This document shows, piece by piece, positions 38,028 through 43,318 of a stretch of DNA of 43,318 nucleotides (position 1 is its first letter; each line of letters begins with the position of its first letter). The position numbers were made by a program, and so were the translations under genes. The notes under the pieces are model-generated. The model was not told the DNA's origin, ran no database searches, and saw only the letters and a program-made list of their open reading frames with translations. This DNA comes from Candidatus Iainarchaeum sp. (GTDB taxonomy: Archaea; Iainarchaeota; Iainarchaeia; Iainarchaeales; GCA-2688035), in NCBI GenBank assembly GCA_017610175.1, contig JAFCCO010000002.1, forward strand, positions 1 through 43,318, in the 5' to 3' direction.

Positions 38028-39692
38028 ATGGCTAAAATTAAGGCAGTAATATTTGATTTGGACGACACTCTTTTTGATTGCACAGGGCAACTGGTTGAGG
38101 AGGCGAGAAAGAACGCTTCAAAGGCTCTTGCAAAAATTCTGCCTTTGGCAAGCGAGGGGGAAATTCATAAAAAGGCGGTCGCGCTCTACGAAGAGTTTGG
38201 ACCAAATTTCAATGTCTTTGATCGGATTTGCTCCGATTTTAATGCGGAGGACAAGGAGGCATGCGTTGACATTGCATTGCGTGCCTACAACAGTGACGAG
38301 GTAAAGAACATCTCGCTTTTTGATGACGCAACCGAAACCCTTGAAAAGCTGCGCTCCAAGGGGCTTAAAACAGTTATCATTTCCAGCGGAATTTACTCAA
38401 GGCAGCAGAGAAAGATTGAGCTTCTGAACCTCAAGCCGTTGTTTGACTTGATTCTGATTCACGATATTGAAAAGGGCGGAGTCTCCAAGGAAAAGCAGTT
38501 CCGGCAGGCTCTTGAGGAATTTTCCCTCAAGCCCGAGGAAGTTGTAAGTGTCGGTGACAGGATTAAAAGCGAGATAAGAATGAGCAACAAGCTTGGAATC
38601 ATAAGTGTGCGGATGCTGCACGGCCGCTTTTCAAAAATCAGGCCAAAAAATGACCTTGAGCAGCCTGATTTTGAAATTTCAAAACTAAGCGAGCTTCCAA
38701 AAATAATCCGCAAGGCTGCAAGGAACCAAAACGGTAAGCCAAGGGTTGTTGCAATTGGCGGTGGGACCGGTCTGCCCATGGTGCTAAGCGGCCTTAAGGA
38801 GTTCACCCCAAACCTTGCCGCAATTGTAACAGTCACCGACAGCGGGCGAAGCAGCGGAATGCTTCGTAAGGATCTTCATATTCTTCCGCCAGGGGATATC
38901 CGCAACTGCCTTATTGCTTTGAGCGATTCTGAGAAGTTGCTTCTTGACCTTTTTCAGTACCGTTTTGAGGAAGGAGGCCTTGAGGGGCACAGTTTTGGAA
39001 ACCTTTTCATTGCGGCGCTTACAAAAACAACCGGTAGCTTTGAAAAAGCAATTAAGCAGGTCGGAAAAATTCTTGCAATTAAGGGAAAGGTTCTTCCCTC
39101 AACGCTGCAGGACACACACATTTGTGCAGAGCTTGAGGACGGAACAGTTATTGAGGAAGAGTTCAATGTAAGAAAGCTTGGCAAGAGCCCGATTAAGAAA
39201 GTTTTTTTGAAGCATAAGGTTGAGCCTCTTGAGGAAACCCTTCGTGCAATTGGGGAAGCTGACCTGATTGTTCTTGGTCCCGGAAGCCTTTTCACTTCAA
39301 TTATGCCAAACCTTTTGGTTAAGGGAATTCCCACGGCAATCAGCAAAAGCAAGGCAAAGAAGGTTTACCTTGCAAACATTATGACCCAGCCGGGGCAGAC
39401 AGACGGTTTCTCCCTTTCAATGCATGTTGCGCAGATTGAGAAGTATTTGGGAAAGGGTGTGCTTGACATTGTTTTGGTGAATGCAAAGCAGCCAAGTGCC
39501 GAGCTTGTTGAAAAATATGAAAAAGAGAACGCTTCCATGGTTGAAAACGATTTTTGTAACCTTCCAAAAGGAATTAAGGTTGTTGAGGTTGACATGCTTG
39601 AAAAGGAAAGCAAGCACATTCTTTGGAACAAGCAGTATCTTTTAAGGCACGATCCGCAAAAGCTTGGAAACGCATTAATCGGCCTTGTTTAA
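38028..39692 (+). CDS. HAD phosphatase fused to a YvcK/CofD-like (UPF0052) domain
   Basis: A 554-residue two-domain protein. Residues 1-225 are a HAD hydrolase: IFDLDDTLFDCTG, TVIISSGI, KGGVSKEKQF and VSVGDRIKSEI. Residues about 238-554 are YvcK-like: VVAIGGGTGLPMVLSGLK, VTVTDSGRSSGMLRKD, LPPGDIRNCLIAL, GHSFGNLF and VLGPGSLFTSIMPNLL. In bacteria YvcK binds UDP-GlcNAc and affects GlmS and the cell wall. Both parts keep their key residues, so this is a working fusion rather than a broken gene. It follows glmS and the GNAT, and its stop overlaps the stop of the convergent ATPase gene. Confidence 0.88.
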   Translation: MAKIKAVIFDLDDTLFDCTGQLVEEARKNASKALAKILPLASEGEIHKKAVALYEEFGPNFNVFDRICSDFNAEDKEACVDIALRAYNSDEVKNISLFDDATETLEKLRSKGLKTVIISSGIYSRQQRKIELLNLKPLFDLILIHDIEKGGVSKEKQFRQALEEFSLKPEEVVSVGDRIKSEIRMSNKLGIISVRMLHGRFSKIRPKNDLEQPDFEISKLSELPKIIRKAARNQNGKPRVVAIGGGTGLPMVLSGLKEFTPNLAAIVTVTDSGRSSGMLRKDLHILPPGDIRNCLIALSDSEKLLLDLFQYRFEEGGLEGHSFGNLFIAALTKTTGSFEKAIKQVGKILAIKGKVLPSTLQDTHICAELEDGTVIEEEFNVRKLGKSPIKKVFLKHKVEPLEETLRAIGEADLIVLGPGSLFTSIMPNLLVKGIPTAISKSKAKKVYLANIMTQPGQTDGFSLSMHVAQIEKYLGKGVLDIVLVNAKQPSAELVEKYEKENASMVENDFCNLPKGIKVVEVDMLEKESKHILWNKQYLLRHDPQKLGNALIGLV

Positions 39693-42600
39693 TGGTGCAC
39701 ATGAATTGGTGAGCCGCGCACTGCCTCTATCCTAATCGCCCTCAGTTTGCCGTCAGGCATTTTTAGGATTGTTTCATAGAAGGGCAGGTAAACATCAGTT
39801 ACACTTTTGACCACTATTTTCTTTCCAAGTTTTTGCAGCACATCTATTGCCCTTTGCTTTGGATAGCGCTCCATTTCAAGTGAGAGCGCTTCCGCCTTTG
39901 AAACAGGGAGTGTTTCAAGGCTTCTCAGTAGGGGATGCAGCAAATTGCGCGGCAGGTCAAGCTCTTTGTTGAGTGAATAAAAGTTTTGCCCGGCTGTTTT
40001 TTCCTTTGCGGCCAGTCCCTTTGCAACAAGGCTTTCCAGCGCCTTCTTTGAAATCATTTCGCTTTCAGCCATTGCCTTCACCAGCGCTTCAAAATCCCTT
40101 TTTTCCTTTTTGAGCAGGAACAGTGCCCTTATCTCGTTTTCTTTCAGGTCGTTTATCACCTGCAGTCCGCGGCTTTCCATAAATCTCTTTGTTTTTTGGT
40201 TGAAATGCAAAAATTCCCCTGTTCCCGAATCAAAGAACACTTCCCCCGTGTGGAACATGTTGTGGCTGTTGAACATGTTGAACTTTATCCTGTAAACAGG
40301 CAGGTGTTTTAGCGTAATCTTCTCAATTGTTTCCTCTATCCCAATCAAACCCAGGAATTTTTTCTTCCTTGCCTTGTTCATTGCCTTTCTTGCGGCCTCT
40401 TCGCTGAGGTTCACAGGGAACGCAAGCAGCTCAACAGGCTCGGGGTCAGGCAGTATTGCCTTGCTTTCCCTTGCAATTTCAATCTCAGGTTCTCCCGAAA
40501 TTTCATCAATAATTGATTCCTCGTTCTCTTCCTGCGGGAGGCTTAATGTGCTTGTTCTTGTGTCAAGCAGCACCCCTTTTTTTTCAAGTTCCTCAATCAG
40601 TTCGCCCAGCTGCAGGTTGCTTTTGTACTTTATGTTCAGTGATTTAAGCGAATCGTTCACAATTGTTGTTTCAAGCTTTCCGGCCCTTTCAACCTTTGCG
40701 TACATCAGCCCTGACGCAAGTTTCAGAACCTCTTCGTTTCCAAGTTTTATGCTTCTTTCAACTGTCTCAGCTTCCCTTCCCTCATGCTGTGACATCCTTG
40801 GCCTGATGCGCATTACAAATGCCCGGCTTGTCTCCTCCCTTCTGTCTCCTGTCAATCCAACTCCCACAGGGAGAGTCTTTACAAAGTTGCTGTTCTTGTA
40901 TCTCTTTGGGATAATTGTCGGAGTCCTCTTGTAAATTGCTTTTATGTCGTCGTCAAACACAAGCTTGTGTGATATAATAACGTCCAGCTGGCTCAAGACC
41001 TTTGTGTCAATTGCAGATGGCTGCTGTGTTGCAAAAACGAGGGAACAGCCAGGCTGCCTTCCCTGCTTTACATATTCAATAATCGGGGTTGAAGCAGGGG
41101 TCTTCACGTTTCCGCTTGGAATAAGCGTGTGGGCCTCATCAATAAATATCCATGTTGGCGGTATATCCTCCTCAAGCAGGCTGCTTGTTGAGGTTTCCTT
41201 CATCCTGTTTGCGGCTTCCTTTCTTGTGCTCAGCTTTCTTGCCGCCAAAACCCTTCTTGCAAGAATTCCTATAACAAGTGCCGAAACATTGTCCTCAAGG
41301 AATGAGGTGTCAATAATTGTTAGCTGGTTCTCCGAGCTTAGTTCCGAGAGAGGTGTTCCCCTTTTGTCAAACACGCCCCAGTTCTTTGCCGCGTCAAACC
41401 TTGAGGTTAGCGCCCTGATTGAGTCGTGCTTGTATCCCTTTTCCGCACTGTTCAGCTCCACATCGTTAATTAAGCAGAACACTATGTCGTCAAGCGAGAA
41501 GAGTTTTCCCTTGGGCTTTACAAATTTTCCTTCTTTTGTTTTATAGCCGCGCGCTACTTTGCCCAATGCTTTTTCCAAAAGCAGTCCGCTTGGTGAAAAC
41601 CTTTCAATTCCAAAGGTTAGGCACCAGTCCTCGGGCGAAAGCATTGAAGGGGGCAAACTGAATGTGTCGTCGTATGTTTTTCGCGGAACCTTGTCCTTCA
41701 TTCCCTGCGGGATGAACACTTTTAGGTTGTCCAGTCCCTGTGGCTCAAGCTCCCATTTTCCAAGCAGCTCGAGTTCACGCTGTTCCCTGTTTGGGAACCT
41801 CATGCTCCAAAAGACTCCGATTGGGTCTACAACAATCACTCCAACATTCTTGTTCTTCAGCGAAAGTTCCTCCGCCATAACCCCTAAAACGTATGACTTT
41901 CCCGAGCCCCTTGCACCGCACACGAAGACAACGTGCGGGTTCAGGCTGTCTAAATAAATGTTTTTGCCGCGCAACGTATCTTCATTAACTTTTCCAACAA
42001 ACAGCGAGGCCTCTGCCCCGTATTTTTTGTAAACGCTTGACTTTCTTCCAATATAAACCTTGTTTTCGTCCTCAGTGTCCTGCAGGAACTTTAGCTCGGG
42101 CTTTATTGGTGGCTTTTTTTCAACTGTTGGATTCTTTTCCTTTACTCCAACTTCTTTGGTTCCAATCTCGCGGTCAAACGGCAGTTCCTGCTTTTCAGCA
42201 GCATCCTTTGCCTTTGCAACAACAATTTTCCTAATCTTCTCTTTCACTGTCTCTTTTGGCATTTTTGGCTGTTCGGGTTCGGGCTCATCAGGCTCTTCAG
42301 GTTCCTCGGGCTCAAGTTCGTCCTTTTCTTCATCTTCCTGTTCGACTTCCTCTTCGGGTTTGGTTTCAGGTTTCGGCTTGGGCTCCTTTTTTGCCTTCAC
42401 AGCCTTTTTCTTCGCCTTCTTTGGCTCTTCAGCGGGCTCTACCCCAACTTCGCTCATTTCGGCTGCGCTTTGCTCTGGTTCTTCCGGTTCGTCCGGCATT
42501 GGAGGGCCTGGAATGTCATCGTCATCTCTGCCAACCTGCCCTGCTTCCTTTTTCCTCTTTTTCTTCTCCTTCTCAAGCCTTTCGCGTTTTTCCTCAATCC

Positions 42601-42718
42601 TTTCCTTCATTTTGGCTTTTGCAGCCTGCTTTTCAGCATCCGGGCCGAATGTCTCATCAAACATGTCTTCTGCATCAGGATCCTCAAACTCCTTTTCGAC
42701 GCGATTTTCCTCTTCCAT
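39689..42718 (-). CDS. HerA/DUF87-type P-loop ATPase with long charged N-terminal region
   Basis: A 1009-residue ATPase. The first 200 residues are low-complexity, Glu/Lys/Pro-rich and probably unfolded. The HerA-like core follows: CGARGSGKSYVLG (Walker A, about 266-278), VDPIGVFW, IFIDEAHTLIP (Walker B, about 519-529), and FATQQPSAID (sensor). A C-terminal third with winged-helix-like and lipid- or membrane-unrelated segments follows. HerA family motors pump DNA or proteins; partners NurA and Mre11 are not in the window. ATG 42718 (MEEENRVEKEF) is the likely start given CTTAAATAC about 30 bases before; ATG 42772 is possible. Confidence 0.8.
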   Translation of the reverse strand: MEEENRVEKEFEDPDAEDMFDETFGPDAEKQAAKAKMKERIEEKRERLEKEKKKRKKEAGQVGRDDDDIPGPPMPDEPEEPEQSAAEMSEVGVEPAEEPKKAKKKAVKAKKEPKPKPETKPEEEVEQEDEEKDELEPEEPEEPDEPEPEQPKMPKETVKEKIRKIVVAKAKDAAEKQELPFDREIGTKEVGVKEKNPTVEKKPPIKPELKFLQDTEDENKVYIGRKSSVYKKYGAEASLFVGKVNEDTLRGKNIYLDSLNPHVVFVCGARGSGKSYVLGVMAEELSLKNKNVGVIVVDPIGVFWSMRFPNREQRELELLGKWELEPQGLDNLKVFIPQGMKDKVPRKTYDDTFSLPPSMLSPEDWCLTFGIERFSPSGLLLEKALGKVARGYKTKEGKFVKPKGKLFSLDDIVFCLINDVELNSAEKGYKHDSIRALTSRFDAAKNWGVFDKRGTPLSELSSENQLTIIDTSFLEDNVSALVIGILARRVLAARKLSTRKEAANRMKETSTSSLLEEDIPPTWIFIDEAHTLIPSGNVKTPASTPIIEYVKQGRQPGCSLVFATQQPSAIDTKVLSQLDVIISHKLVFDDDIKAIYKRTPTIIPKRYKNSNFVKTLPVGVGLTGDRREETSRAFVMRIRPRMSQHEGREAETVERSIKLGNEEVLKLASGLMYAKVERAGKLETTIVNDSLKSLNIKYKSNLQLGELIEELEKKGVLLDTRTSTLSLPQEENEESIIDEISGEPEIEIARESKAILPDPEPVELLAFPVNLSEEAARKAMNKARKKKFLGLIGIEETIEKITLKHLPVYRIKFNMFNSHNMFHTGEVFFDSGTGEFLHFNQKTKRFMESRGLQVINDLKENEIRALFLLKKEKRDFEALVKAMAESEMISKKALESLVAKGLAAKEKTAGQNFYSLNKELDLPRNLLHPLLRSLETLPVSKAEALSLEMERYPKQRAIDVLQKLGKKIVVKSVTDVYLPFYETILKMPDGKLRAIRIEAVRGSPIHVHH

Positions 42719-42793
42719 TCTTTTATCCCATTTAAAATACGGAATTAAAGTATTTAAGGCTGATGTTTCCATTTTTAAGCCTGGCACGGGAAA

Positions 42794-43318
42794 TCAGTCA
42801 AAAAACTCTTTTTTTAGAATAATTTTGTTGGTGACACCGTAATCGTGCTTTTCAAGAATCCTTTTTGATTCAAGTCTTTTAATTACTCTGTGAACCTGCA
42901 CTTTGCTTAATCCTGTTTCCTTGGTGAGCTTGGACTGGGTTAATTCATATCCTGAGTCTTTTAAGGCTTCAATCACAGCATTTTCATCTGGAAGCAGCAG
43001 GTTTGCGGTGGCAGCCTGTTTTACGCTTTTTAGCTCCTTTTGCCTGATCAAACTCCAAATGGCCAACCCAGCCAAAATCGCAATAACTCCTCCTGCCAAA
43101 TAAACTAAATTTGTTGGGGAACATATGAATGCAATTGGGTCATAACCAAACTTTCTTGTTCCAGCAAACCCTTTTAGGCCGTCTGCGAATTGATTTAGGT
43201 CTGCGTTAACATCTGCAAACCCGCCTTTAACTGGGTTGAGCAGTCCCATCTTCCAAAAAGAGGAGTAAACTCCAAATGAAAGCATAAAAATGGAAAATCC
43301 TCCATAAAGGAAGCAAAT
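42794..43318 (-). CDS. Membrane-anchored winged-helix protein (5' end cut by the window)
   Basis: At least 174 residues; the frame is open to the right edge, so the start lies outside. One membrane helix is partly visible at the N-terminus (FLYGGFSIFMLSFGVYSSF), then an outer loop of about 50 residues, a second helix (NLVYLAGGVIAILAGLAIWS), and a C-terminal winged helix (about the last 75 residues: ALKDSGYELTQSKLTKETGL and VQHRVIKRLESKRI-like recognition helix). It resembles archaeal membrane-bound MarR-type regulators. A short gap (42719-42793) to the ATPase holds its TATA-rich promoter. Target unknown. Confidence 0.72.
   Translation of the reverse strand: MCFLYGGFSIFMLSFGVYSSFWKMGLLNPVKGGFADVNADLNQFADGLKGFAGTRKFGYDPIAFICSPTNLVYLAGGVIAILAGLAIWSLIRQKELKSVKQAATANLLLPDENAVIEALKDSGYELTQSKLTKETGLSKVQVHRVIKRLESKRILEKHDYGVTNKIILKKEFFD

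Noticed and set aside
42060..42842. A 260-codon plus-strand frame rich in Ser, Gly and Phe
   Set aside because: It is the reverse of the Glu/Pro/Lys-rich N-terminal region of the ATPase. Low complexity, no ribosome-binding site.
1..43318. CRISPR arrays, insertion sequences and transposases
   Set aside because: I saw no regularly spaced repeats and no transposase motifs anywhere in the window.

Overview
The window is archaeal chromosome. It carries L21e, Rpo4, L44e, Spt5/NusG, SecE (Sec61 gamma), a P-stalk L12 ending in LFG, an archaeal AMP phosphorylase, FtsZ, short GGTGA-type ribosome-binding sites, and many TATA boxes that sit about 25 bases before the start codon, which implies leaderless mRNAs. 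Genes are packed very tightly, with 1-8 base overlaps and two convergent pairs whose stop codons abut or overlap. No stretch longer than about 260 bases lacks a gene. I suspect an uncultivated, DPANN-like (perhaps Diapherotrites-type) archaeon with a full pyrimidine pathway, but the placement is tentative. I see no CRISPR array, insertion sequence or rRNA gene.

Layout. 1-1.6 kb: a DNPH1-like nucleotide hydrolase, then a three-gene regulator/membrane-protein operon with a 17-base palindrome beside its TATA box. 1.7-3.9 kb: the conserved archaeal cluster L21e-rpoF-DUF655-ksgA. 3.9-15.5 kb, all on the minus strand: pyrimidine synthesis in two blocks, pyrB-pyrI-pyrD-HAD-pyrK-pyrC and pyrE-pyrF-LOG family-AMP phosphorylase. 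A pair of secreted or anchored proteins lies between the blocks. Carbamoyl-phosphate synthetase is not in the window. 15.5-16.0 kb: a small basic protein with protein-kinase-like motifs. 16.2-21.8 kb: ftsZ, secE, a TIKI/TraB-like gene, spt5, L11, L1, L10, L12.

21.9-22.0 kb: a separately promoted leaderless micro-ORF or structured RNA. 22.1-27.5 kb: a membrane-anchored S16 (Lon-type) serine protease without an AAA domain, convergent with an SMC-type ATPase that has a Rad50-like CxxC hook in place of the SMC hinge. 27.5-31.7 kb: two membrane proteins, L44e, a winged-helix protein, tRNA-Gly(CCC) with an Asp/Glu racemase directly behind it, and an SDR sugar-nucleotide-type reductase. 31.8-35.5 kb: an SCP2-like secreted protein, a winged-helix/S-layer-like/EF-hand regulator with its own operator-like repeats, a DUF1624 acyltransferase and a Cache-HAMP receptor. 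35.7-39.7 kb: glmS, a GNAT and a HAD::YvcK fusion, which together look like a UDP-GlcNAc synthesis and sensing unit. 39.7-43.3 kb: a HerA/DUF87-type ATPase with a long charged N-terminus, and a membrane-anchored winged-helix protein cut by the window edge.

The best candidates for undescribed biology are the kinase-like mini-protein (15495-16046), the SMC/zinc-hook protein (24481-27468), the promoter-operator-micro-ORF/RNA locus (21867-22044), and the GlmS-GNAT-HAD::YvcK unit (35718-39692). All function calls come from reading motifs by eye; no database search was run.
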